Shown here piece after piece: positions 42,701 through 49,457 of a DNA stretch of 64,000 bases. Below the pieces are notes generated by a model. It saw only the letters and a list, made by a program, of their open reading frames with translations, had not been told where the DNA came from and searched no databases. The position numbers and the translations under genes are program-made. This DNA comes from JANQOH01 sp965242575. GTDB taxonomy: Bacteria; Pseudomonadota; Alphaproteobacteria; UBA7887. How positions within the stretch are numbered: the stretch's first letter is position 1; each line of letters starts with the position of its first letter. The stretch is taken from assembly GCA_965242575.1 (NCBI GenBank), contig OZ251461.1:3100001-3164000 (forward strand). The letters are read 5' to 3'.

Positions 42701-42888
42701 GGCAGCAGGTCCTCGTCGAGGAAGCGCGAGACCTCCGCCGCCTTCATGTTCATGATGCGGTAGAGGCCGAAATCGAGATCGCCGCGGTCGAGCTGGAACA
42801 TCTCCCGCAGCAGCGTCTTGAGCCGCTCGAGTTTGTCCGCAGCCTCCGGCGCCGCCCGCGCCGTCCGTCCCGCCGCCGAATCGGTCAT
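39736..42888 (-). CDS. Type III DNA methyltransferase (Mod) subunit
   Basis: A 1050-residue adenine methyltransferase. The catalytic motif CYIDPPFNTD lies near residue 509 and the cofactor motif LDYFAGSGTTGHA near residue 797, the beta-class order of type III Mod proteins. The N-terminal 480 residues are a large helical extension (TLLREMFQLDRGDLDFGLYRIM), as in the long Mod variants. The stretch between the two motifs, about 40390-41345, is the target-recognition region and is visibly AT-richer than the rest, a sign of recombination that changes specificity. Mod should be transcribed toward res, but 2.4 kb of opposite-strand cassettes lies between them. Confidence 0.92.
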   Translation of the reverse strand: MTDSAAGRTARAAPEAADKLERLKTLLREMFQLDRGDLDFGLYRIMNMKAAEVSRFLDEDLLPQVAEKLDLTSAEARARLEKEIEEAVAAARRLRVNPDDAPAVGELRERLAEMRKDAAAEADVYNHLADFFSRYYSEGDFVSQRRYSGGGRPAYLVPYDGEEVKLHWANADQFYIKTTENYAAYAFAPGAGRRVRFEIAAADNEKDTAKEANGRERRFVPARRGAVAFDGALLTVRFEHRPLTDAEKARWPGNGASRQGRINADACARVLAAADDAWRALLAAPSPTEAEPERTLLARHVERYTAKNSFDYFIHKDLGGFLRRELDLYLASEVLNLEDVERGDALRLDRALARVRAIRHIGGKIVDFLAQLENFQKRLWLKKKFVLETHWCVTLDRVPEALYPEVAANAAQRAEWVALCAADEIAGDIGNGGAAWSDPPDAAFLAANPFLMVDTRHFDRDFTDRLLAALSDAGPLDAQSNGLLVHGENFQALNLLRARFGGRVDCCYIDPPFNTDASPIIYRNGYKSSTWISLIENRLQVSQNLLVDNGVLVAAIDDEQKKELGFLMEDIFDNGLIGTILVRTNPSGRPTQSGYSVSHEYLLYAGSGHKSAISRMPPTEKQMSRFSEHDENGVFEWRNLRREGSNSDRAARRHLYYPIYIRDNEIRIPDMEWNSKTESWDIQERPREDEIIAWPINQKGEEKTWRWEKDTVLSRVDDIAVRRDRLGRDYVYYKRRPHLEGIVSVSCWFDAKYSSIEHGTALLKSLFGESIFSYPKSIHAVEDAIHTAGAMKKNAYILDYFAGSGTTGHAVINMNRKDGGTRKYIQIEIGEHFDTVLLPRMKKVAYSPDWKDGKPVSREGVTQLFKYVRLESYEDTMDSLEVAPRTAEQANLLESEPELAEDYRLRYALGAETAGSACLLGKWFSDPFAYTLSVVRDGARREAPVDLPETFNYLIGLEARSRRRIDGVLVFAGADAERRECAVLWRNLDDMDANALDSWFARNRAQLPDSLDVVWVNGDHTLNAMGAKGESWSAETIEPAFRELMFDGVD

Positions 42889-42989
42889 GGCCGGAACGTA
42901 AACGGACCGGTCGCCGCCGTCAACCCGCCGCCGCCGTCATGTGAAGATTCCTTGTACCCGTCGCCGAATTGCGGCGCGGCGCTCGCGGG

Positions 42990-43307
42990 CTACCCGAACA
43001 TCCCGAGGATGGCGGCGATGGATACGAACCCGGTCATGACGGCGACAACGCCTGCGCCCTGTATCCACAGCGCGCGGTAGATGCGGGCCTCCGAGGCGGC
43101 GATGTCGGCGCGGAGATCGGCGAAGCCGGCATCGCCGCGAGCGCCGAGTACGTCGAGGTCGGCCTTCGTCGCCAGCCCGCCGCGGCTGGCGGTCGCGGCG
43201 CGGCGCATCGCGGCGGCGATGGCCTCGGCCTGGCGATTCTCGACCCCGGCCTCGCGCAGCTCCTGGCTGGCGGCGAGCGCGTCGAACGCGATGTCGTCCG
43301 TGTCCAT
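42990..43307 (-). CDS. Small coiled-coil membrane protein (CCDC90/DUF1640-like)
   Basis: A 105-residue protein. It starts with a helical region (FDALAASQELREAGVENRQAEAIA), passes through a coiled coil (TKADLDVLGARGDAGFADLR, ASEARIYRALWIQ) and ends with one membrane helix (GVVAVMTGFVSIAAILGMFG). This order, coiled coil then C-terminal membrane anchor, is that of the DUF1640/CCDC90 family. Function in bacteria is unknown. A partial copy of its 3' end follows at 43357. It lies upstream of mod on the same strand but about 100 bases apart. Confidence 0.7.
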   Translation of the reverse strand: MDTDDIAFDALAASQELREAGVENRQAEAIAAAMRRAATASRGGLATKADLDVLGARGDAGFADLRADIAASEARIYRALWIQGAGVVAVMTGFVSIAAILGMFG

Positions 43308-43356
43308 GCCGCGAGAATAGGCCGCCGGCGCGCCCGGCGCAAGCGGCGCGCGCGGG

Positions 43357-43430
43357 CTACCCGAACATCCCGAGGACGGCGGCGTTGGACACGATTCCGA
43401 TCATGGCGGCGACAACGCCCGCGCGATTCG
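43357..43430 (-). pseudogene. Duplicated 3' tail of the coiled-coil membrane protein
   Basis: About 75 bases match the last part of the gene at 42990 (CTACCCGAACATCCCGAGGA and on), coding a tail AGVVAAMIGIVSNAAVLGMF and a stop at 43357-43359. No start or upstream domain remains; the DUF1289 gene ends just beyond it. It is a remnant left by a local duplication. Confidence 0.6.
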
Positions 43431-43456
43431 CCCCGATCTTTCCCCGACCGCTCCCG

Positions 43457-43681
43457 TCAACCCGCGTCCGGCGCGCAACCGCCGCTCCGTCCGGCGTTTC
43501 CCGCATCGCCCCGCCGCGCCGGCGGCGCGCGTCCCGGCAGCGCCGCGAGGACCGCGCGGCGGCGGGCTTCGTCGTAGCCGGGCCATTCGGCGATTTCCGA
43601 GATCGTCCGCCGGCAGCCCTCGCACAGCCCCGTTTCGGGGTCCAGGCGGCAGACGCCGACGCAGGGGGAGAGCGCGGTCAT
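43457..43681 (-). CDS. DUF1289 domain protein
   Basis: A 74-residue protein with the DUF1289 Cys pattern: SPCVGVCRLDPETGLCEGCRRTISEIAEW. Four Cys could bind a metal ion or iron-sulfur cluster. The family is small, widespread in proteobacteria and of unknown function. The start at 43681 puts the conserved SPC motif at residue 5, as in relatives. It follows the molybdenum hydroxylase large subunit on the same strand by about 60 bases. Confidence 0.85.
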   Translation of the reverse strand: MTALSPCVGVCRLDPETGLCEGCRRTISEIAEWPGYDEARRRAVLAALPGRAPPARRGDAGNAGRSGGCAPDAG

Positions 43682-43743
43682 CGGACAAGAGAAGGGCGGC
43701 GGGCCGAAACCCGCCGCCCCCGAAGTCGAACCCCGGACCGGGA

Positions 43744-46035
43744 TCAGGCGTCGGCGAGCGCCGACTTGATCGAGTCCGGAGTGATCGGCATCTCGCGCAC
43801 GCGCGCGCCCGACGCCGCCTCGATCGCGTTGGCGATCGCCGCCGGGACCACCGTGACCACCGGCTCGCCGGTGCCCGCGGGGTAGTGGCCGTTCTGCACC
43901 AGGGTGACGTCGATCTCGGGCGCGTTCTCCATCCGCGCCACGAGATAGGTGTCGAAATTGTCCTGCTCGATCTGGCCGTTCGCCATCGTGGCCTTCTCCA
44001 GCAGGGCGTGGCTGACGCCCCACATCGCGGAGCCCTCGATCTGCGCCTTGCAGCCGTCGGGGTTCACCGCCGTGCCCACGTCCATGGCGATGGTGAGCTT
44101 CTTCACCGTGGGCGTGTGGCTGTCCGGGTCCACGTGGACCTCGGCGACGGCGCAGGTCCAGGTCGGCGAGCCGCGCTCCTGCGCGGTCACCGCGGCGATG
44201 CCCATGCCGGTGTTCTCCGGCATCGGCTTCACGCCCCAGCCCGCCTTGCCGGCGGCCGTCTCCAGGATGTTGCGCAGGCGGAAGGCGCCGCCGACCGAGT
44301 TCGGCGGGGTGCCGGCGTTCTTGCCCGTCGCGTCGAGCATGTCGACGCGCATGCGCACCGGGTCCTTGCCGATCTTCTTGGCCATCTCGTCCATGAAGCA
44401 CTCGTTGGCCCACATGGTCCAGGACGGCGCCACCGAGCGCAGCTGGCCCGGAGGCGTGGCGGCCTGCGCCACGTCGTTCTCGATCGCGCGGACCGAGTGG
44501 TTCGGCACCGTGTACCAGAAGTCGCTGCCGTTCATCGAGAACGGGTCGATGCGGCCCTTCTTGTCCACCGATTCGGCGAGGAAGCCCGGCGCCTGGCGCT
44601 TGGTCGCCCAGCCCGAACACACCGCGTGGTCGATCGCCGTGTACCGCCCGCTGGAGTCGACGCCGCCGCGCACCCGCTGGAGCGTGAGCGAGCGGTGGAA
44701 GTCGTACTTCAGGTCGTATTCGCGGCTATAGACCAGCTTCACCGGGCGCCCGACATCGACCGCCGCCAGCGCGGCGGGGATCATGGCGTCCGGCTCCAGG
44801 CGCCGGCCGAAGCCGCCGCCGAGATACTGCTGGTGGATCACCACGTTGGCCGGATCGACGCCGATCGCCTCGGCGGTCATCGCGGCGCAGCGGTTCTGCC
44901 ACTGGTTGCCGGTGAAGCAGTGCATGACGCCGTCCTGCATCATCGCGACGCAGTTCATCGGCTCCATGACGCCGTGATAGGTGAGGTTGGTGACGTATTC
45001 GGCCTCGTGCGTCTCCGCCGCCTCGGCCATGCCGGCCGCGACGTCGCCCTCCAGCACCCAGGCGAGGCCCGCGTTCTCGTCGGCCACCAGGTCCTTGGCG
45101 CGGCCCAGGATCGTCGCCGTCGACACGCCGGCGTTCGGCCCCGCGTCCCACGTCACGTCGACCGCCGCGGCCGCGGCGTCGGCGGCCCAATAGGTCTCGC
45201 CGATGGCGATGGCGTAGCCCTTCTGGACTCCCGTCGGGTCTTCGACGACGAGCGTCTTGACGTAGCCGTCGATGCCCTGCGCGGCGCTGTCGTCGACCGC
45301 CGTCGGCATGGCGCCGTAGCGGGTCGGCGGCGTGACGAGCTTGCCGTAGACCATGCCGGGCACGAAGACGTCGATGCCGAAGCGCGCCGAGCCATCGGTC
45401 TTCGCCGGGATGTCGAGCGCCGGGACGCTCCGGCCGACGATGTTGTATTCGCCGAACCGCTTGAGCGGCAGCGCCTTCAGCTCGTCCTCGGTGAAGGTCC
45501 GGCTGATGTTCCCGCCCGAGACGATGTCGGCGTAGGTCACGCTGCGCCCCGACGGGCCGTGCGTGACCGCGCTGTTCGCCGCCATGCACTCGCCGGCGGG
45601 GGCGCCCAGCATTTCCGCGCCGGCCTCGACCAGCGCGATGCGGCCGGAGGCGCCGGCGCGCGACAGCGAGTCGAAGGTCCAGTTGACCGACCAGCTGCCG
45701 CCGGTGATCATCAGGCCCCACTTCTCGTGGCTTTCCGGGTAGTCGATCCGGACGTCGGCCCAGTCGACCTCCAGCTCCTCGGCGACCGACTGCGCGAGCG
45801 CGGTGCCGACGTGCTGGCCCATCTCGGCCTTGGTGATATGGACCGTGGTGACTCCCGACGGCTCCATGGTGATGAACAGGCTCGGCTCGAAATTGCCGGC
45901 CGCGAGCGCGTCGCGCGCCGTGCCGGCGAGTTTCGGCAGAACCGAGAAGCCCATGACCAGGCCGGCGCCGGCGGCGGCCGACCCGACCAGGAAGTCGCGG
46001 CGGGTGAAGCCGTCGCGTTCGAAGGTGGCGGTCAT
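43744..46035 (-). CDS. Molybdopterin-binding large subunit of an aldehyde/isoquinoline oxidoreductase-type hydroxylase
   Basis: A 763-residue catalytic subunit of the xanthine dehydrogenase family. A twin-arginine signal (TRRDFLVGSAAAGAGLVMG) indicates folded export to the periplasm. The region QYLGGGFGRRLEPDAMIPAA and the late GTGEPVVTVVPAAIANAI are typical of the single-chain IorB type that pairs with one [2Fe-2S] subunit and passes electrons to a cytochrome. These enzymes hydroxylate aldehydes or N-heterocycles using water; the substrate is unknown. The ATG at 46035 follows GGAGGCCTGAAC and is three bases from the [2Fe-2S] gene stop. It is full length. Confidence 0.92.
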   Translation of the reverse strand: MTATFERDGFTRRDFLVGSAAAGAGLVMGFSVLPKLAGTARDALAAGNFEPSLFITMEPSGVTTVHITKAEMGQHVGTALAQSVAEELEVDWADVRIDYPESHEKWGLMITGGSWSVNWTFDSLSRAGASGRIALVEAGAEMLGAPAGECMAANSAVTHGPSGRSVTYADIVSGGNISRTFTEDELKALPLKRFGEYNIVGRSVPALDIPAKTDGSARFGIDVFVPGMVYGKLVTPPTRYGAMPTAVDDSAAQGIDGYVKTLVVEDPTGVQKGYAIAIGETYWAADAAAAAVDVTWDAGPNAGVSTATILGRAKDLVADENAGLAWVLEGDVAAGMAEAAETHEAEYVTNLTYHGVMEPMNCVAMMQDGVMHCFTGNQWQNRCAAMTAEAIGVDPANVVIHQQYLGGGFGRRLEPDAMIPAALAAVDVGRPVKLVYSREYDLKYDFHRSLTLQRVRGGVDSSGRYTAIDHAVCSGWATKRQAPGFLAESVDKKGRIDPFSMNGSDFWYTVPNHSVRAIENDVAQAATPPGQLRSVAPSWTMWANECFMDEMAKKIGKDPVRMRVDMLDATGKNAGTPPNSVGGAFRLRNILETAAGKAGWGVKPMPENTGMGIAAVTAQERGSPTWTCAVAEVHVDPDSHTPTVKKLTIAMDVGTAVNPDGCKAQIEGSAMWGVSHALLEKATMANGQIEQDNFDTYLVARMENAPEIDVTLVQNGHYPAGTGEPVVTVVPAAIANAIEAASGARVREMPITPDSIKSALADA

Positions 46036-46037
46036 GT

Positions 46038-46490
46038 TCAGGCCTCCATCGCGGCGCGTTTGATCGCCTTCTTGATGCGAACGTACGCCTGGCAGCGGCA
46101 GATGTTGCCGTTCATCGCATCGACGATTTCGCCGTCGCTGGGGTTCGGGTTGGCGTTGAGCAGCGCCGCCGCCTGCATGATCTGGCCGGACTGGCAATAG
46201 CCGCACTGCGGTACCTGCTCGGCCACCCAGGCCTGTTGCAACGGATGCCGGCCCTTCGGATCGAGGCCCTCGATCGTGGTGATGCGGGTGTCGGCGACAT
46301 CGGCCAGCGTGAGCTGGCACGAGCGCATGGCCTCGCCGTCGACGTGGACGGTGCAGGCCCCGCAGAGGCCCGCGCCGCAGCCGAACTTCGTCCCGGTCAG
46401 TCGCAATCCTTCGCGAATGACCCAGAGAAGGCGGGTGTCCTCCGGCGCATCCACGACGTGGGAAACGCCGTTGATGGTGAGAAGCGCCAA
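46038..46490 (-). CDS. [2Fe-2S] small subunit of the molybdenum hydroxylase
   Basis: A 150-residue electron-transfer subunit with two iron-sulfur sites. The plant-ferredoxin-type cluster ligands are in FGCGAGLCGACTVHVDG, and the second cluster is in QCGYCQSGQIM with NICRCQAYVRI. It carries electrons away from the molybdenum centre of its partner encoded directly downstream. The start is taken as TTG at 46490 because GGAGGACACA precedes it at ideal distance; a GTG 12 bases upstream is possible. Having no signal of its own, it should be carried through the Tat pathway by the large subunit. Confidence 0.93.
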   Translation of the reverse strand: MALLTINGVSHVVDAPEDTRLLWVIREGLRLTGTKFGCGAGLCGACTVHVDGEAMRSCQLTLADVADTRITTIEGLDPKGRHPLQQAWVAEQVPQCGYCQSGQIMQAAALLNANPNPSDGEIVDAMNGNICRCQAYVRIKKAIKRAAMEA

Positions 46491-46648
46491 TGTGTCCTCC
46501 ACTGAGCGGTTTGTTCGAACGACCGGGGAGCGCCCGGACCTCCGCCGTCCGGCCTTGAATCCGGCTCCCCCCGCGCGCACCATATAGCGGCCCCGCCCGG
46601 GGGGCAACACGCGCGCCGGAAAATACGGCGCGGCGGGGAGGGGCGCCG

Positions 46649-47308
46649 ATGCGGGCCGGGGTGATCGTGTTTCCGGGGTCGAATTGCGACCGCGACGCCG
46701 CCGTTGCGCTCGCCGCCTGCGGCGCGCCGCCCGTCATGGTCTGGCATGCCGAGACCGAACTGCCGCCGCTCGACCTGATCGTCCTGCCGGGCGGGTTCTC
46801 CTGGGGCGACTACCTCCGCGCCGGGGCGATGGCGGCGCGCGCGCCGGTCATGGACGCGGTGGCCGCCCGCGCCCGCGCCGGCGCGGCGGTGCTCGGGATC
46901 TGCAACGGCTTCCAGATCCTCGCCGAGCGCGGCCTGCTGCCCGGCGCGCTGGTCCGCAACGCCGGGCTGCGTTTCCTCTGCCGCCCCGCCGCGCTCCGCG
47001 TCGAGGGGGCGGGCAGCCCGTTCACCGCCGCCTTCGCGCCCGGCGAGACCGTCTCCATGCCCATCGCCCACCACGACGGCAATTACCGCGTCGACGACGA
47101 GACCCTGGCGCGGCTGGAGGGCGAGGGGCGGGTGGCGTTCCGCTACGCCGGCGGCGCGCCGAACGGGGCGCGGGCCGGCATCGCCGGCGTGCTCGGCCCC
47201 AACCGGCGCGTCCTCGGCATGATGCCGCACCCGGAGCGCGCGGCGGACCCGATCCACGGGAGCATGGACGGCGCGCGCCTGTTCGCCGGCCTCCGCGACG
47301 CCCTGTAG
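46649..47308 (+). CDS. purQ: Phosphoribosylformylglycinamidine synthase, glutaminase subunit
   Basis: This 219-residue class I glutamine amidotransferase supplies ammonia to PurL in the fourth step of purine synthesis. GVIVFPGSNCDRD opens the protein, LPGGFSWGDYLRAGA is the oxyanion region, the nucleophile is the Cys in GICNGFQIL near residue 88, and the His/Glu pair is in MMPHPERAADP. The length is normal. purL and purS are not in view. It converges on parE. Confidence 0.96.
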   Translation: MRAGVIVFPGSNCDRDAAVALAACGAPPVMVWHAETELPPLDLIVLPGGFSWGDYLRAGAMAARAPVMDAVAARARAGAAVLGICNGFQILAERGLLPGALVRNAGLRFLCRPAALRVEGAGSPFTAAFAPGETVSMPIAHHDGNYRVDDETLARLEGEGRVAFRYAGGAPNGARAGIAGVLGPNRRVLGMMPHPERAADPIHGSMDGARLFAGLRDAL

Positions 47309-47325
47309 CGCCGCCTCCCTTCGCG

Positions 47326-49293
47326 TCAGATGTCCAGGTCGCGGACTTCGGCGGCGTGGTCGCGGATGAAGGCGAGCCGCCGCTCCGGGTTGCGCCCCAT
47401 CAGGTCGTCGACGCGGCGCGCCGTCGGCTCCTCGTCCGCGGCGGCGATGGCGACGCGGAGCAGGGTGCGGCTTTCCGGCGCCATGGTGGTCGCCTTGAGC
47501 TGCGCCGGCGGCATTTCGCCGAGGCCCTTGAAGCGGCTCACCTCCACCCTGGCGTTCTCCTTGAACGCGCTCTCGCGCAGCGCCTCGCGGTGGGCCTCGT
47601 CGCGCGCATAGACCGTAGTCGCGCCGCTGGTCAGCCGGTAGAGCGGCGGCTGCGCCAGGTAGAGGCGCCCATCGCGGATCAGATCGGGCATCTCGCGATA
47701 GAAGAACGTCATCAGCAGCGAGGCGATATGCGCGCCGTCGACGTCGGCGTCGGTCATCACGATGACCCGTTCGTAGCGCAGGCGGCCGCCGTCGTAGCCG
47801 TCGCGGACGCCGCAGCCGAGCGCCTGGACCAGGTCCGCCAGCTCCTTGTTGGCGCGCAGTTTCTCCGGCGTCGCCGAAGCCACGTTGAGGATCTTGCCGC
47901 GCAGCGCCAGCACCGCCTGAGTCTCGCGGTCGCGCGCCTGCTTGGCCGAGCCGCCGGCCGAATCGCCCTCGACCAGGAACACCTCGGTGCCGGCGGCGTC
48001 GCCGCGCGAGCAATCGGCGAGTTTGCCGGGGAGGCGCAATTTGCGCGTCGCCGACTGCCGCGCCACCTCGCGCTCGCGGCGCCGCCGCAGCCGCTCCTCG
48101 ACGCGCTCGACGACGTGGGCCAGCAGGTCGCCGGCGGCCTGCGTGTCCTGCGCGAGCCAGTGGTCGAAATGGTCCTTGATCGTCGCCTCGACCCGCTTCG
48201 CCGCCTCCGGCGACGACAGCCGGTCCTTGGTCTGGCCCTGGAACTGCGGGTTCGGGATGAAGAGCGAGAGCAGTCCGCGCGCGCCGGAGAGGATGTCTTC
48301 GGCGGCGATGTCCCTGGCGCGCTTGTTCCCGGCGCGCTCGCCGTGGCTCCGCAGCGCGCGGGTGAGCGCCGTCCGCAGCCCGGCCTCGTGGGCGCCGCCG
48401 TTGGCGGTGGGGACGGTGTTGCAATAGCTGCGGAGGAATCCGCGCTCGGTATCCGCCGTCCAGGCGAGCGCCCATTCGACCCGCCCGGTCTCGCCCCCGG
48501 CGAGCGCGGCCTCGCCCCGGAACGGCCGCGCCGTCACCGTCTCCGCCCCGGCGAGCGCGCCGTCCAGGTAATCCCCCAACCCGCCGGGGAAGTGCAGCTC
48601 CGCCTCGGCCGGCGTGTCGTCGCCGTCCGCCGCCTCCGGCGCGCGCCGCCAGCGGATCCGCGCGCCGCGGAACAGATACGCCTTCGACCGCGCCATGCGG
48701 TAGAGCGCCGCCGGGCGGAACCGCGCCGCCGCCGGGAATATCGTCCGGTCCGGGGAGAACGTTATCGTCGTCCCGCGCCGGTTGGGCGCGCCGCCGGCGT
48801 CCGCCACCGCGCCTTGCGGGGTTCCCTTGCGGTAATCCTGGCGCCACAGCCGGCGCTCCCGCGCCACCTCGACCGTCAGCTCCTCGGCGAGCGCGTTGAC
48901 CACCGACAGCCCGACCCCGTGCAGCCCGCCGGCGGTGTCGTAGAGTTTCCCGGAGAACTTCCCGCCCGAATGCAGGGTGGTGAGGATGACCTCCAGCGCC
49001 GATTTGTCGGGGAATTTCGGGTGCGGGTCGACGGGGATTCCGCGCCCGTTGTCGCGCACCGTCACCCTGTCGTTCGCGCCGAGCTCCAGGTCGATGACGG
49101 TGGCGTGTCCCGCCACCGCCTCGTCCATGGCGTTGTCGAGCACTTCGGCGACCAGATGGTGCATCGCGGCTTCGTCGGAGCCGCCGATATACATCCCCGG
49201 CCGCCGGCGCACCGGCTCGAGCCCCTCCAGGACCTCGATGTCCTCGGCGGAATAGGCGCTCTCGGCGCGGGCGGCGGCGAACAGGCTGGCCAT
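47326..49293 (-). CDS. parE: DNA topoisomerase IV subunit B
   Basis: This is the ATPase subunit of topoisomerase IV, which unlinks daughter chromosomes. It is 655 residues. The GHKL ATPase domain shows RRRPGMYIGG, EVLDNAMDEAVAG, VRDNGRGIPV and GGLHGVGLSVVNAL. The TOPRIM part shows LVEGDSAGGSAKQARDR and MTDADVDGAHIASLL, and the end has SRFKGLGEMPP and DLMGRNPERRLAFI. The DLMG..P-type ending and the absence of a GyrB insert favour ParE over GyrB. The ATG at 49293 is chosen because MASLF begins close to the conserved start; upstream in-frame ATGs exist. It is divergent from the RM gene at 49458. Confidence 0.94.
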   Translation of the reverse strand: MASLFAAARAESAYSAEDIEVLEGLEPVRRRPGMYIGGSDEAAMHHLVAEVLDNAMDEAVAGHATVIDLELGANDRVTVRDNGRGIPVDPHPKFPDKSALEVILTTLHSGGKFSGKLYDTAGGLHGVGLSVVNALAEELTVEVARERRLWRQDYRKGTPQGAVADAGGAPNRRGTTITFSPDRTIFPAAARFRPAALYRMARSKAYLFRGARIRWRRAPEAADGDDTPAEAELHFPGGLGDYLDGALAGAETVTARPFRGEAALAGGETGRVEWALAWTADTERGFLRSYCNTVPTANGGAHEAGLRTALTRALRSHGERAGNKRARDIAAEDILSGARGLLSLFIPNPQFQGQTKDRLSSPEAAKRVEATIKDHFDHWLAQDTQAAGDLLAHVVERVEERLRRRREREVARQSATRKLRLPGKLADCSRGDAAGTEVFLVEGDSAGGSAKQARDRETQAVLALRGKILNVASATPEKLRANKELADLVQALGCGVRDGYDGGRLRYERVIVMTDADVDGAHIASLLMTFFYREMPDLIRDGRLYLAQPPLYRLTSGATTVYARDEAHREALRESAFKENARVEVSRFKGLGEMPPAQLKATTMAPESRTLLRVAIAAADEEPTARRVDDLMGRNPERRLAFIRDHAAEVRDLDI

Positions 49294-49457
49294 GGCGCGG
49301 ACATCCCCGATGGGCGAACCGACCCGGCCATCATATGGTATGTTCCGGGCGGGCGGCAACGACATGTTGCGGTCGCCGCGCGCCGGGCGCCGCCAGGGCC
49401 GCCGATGGGGTATCGCCCGGGGTTGCGTTGCCGGACGTGTTCGTTCATACATGGGCG

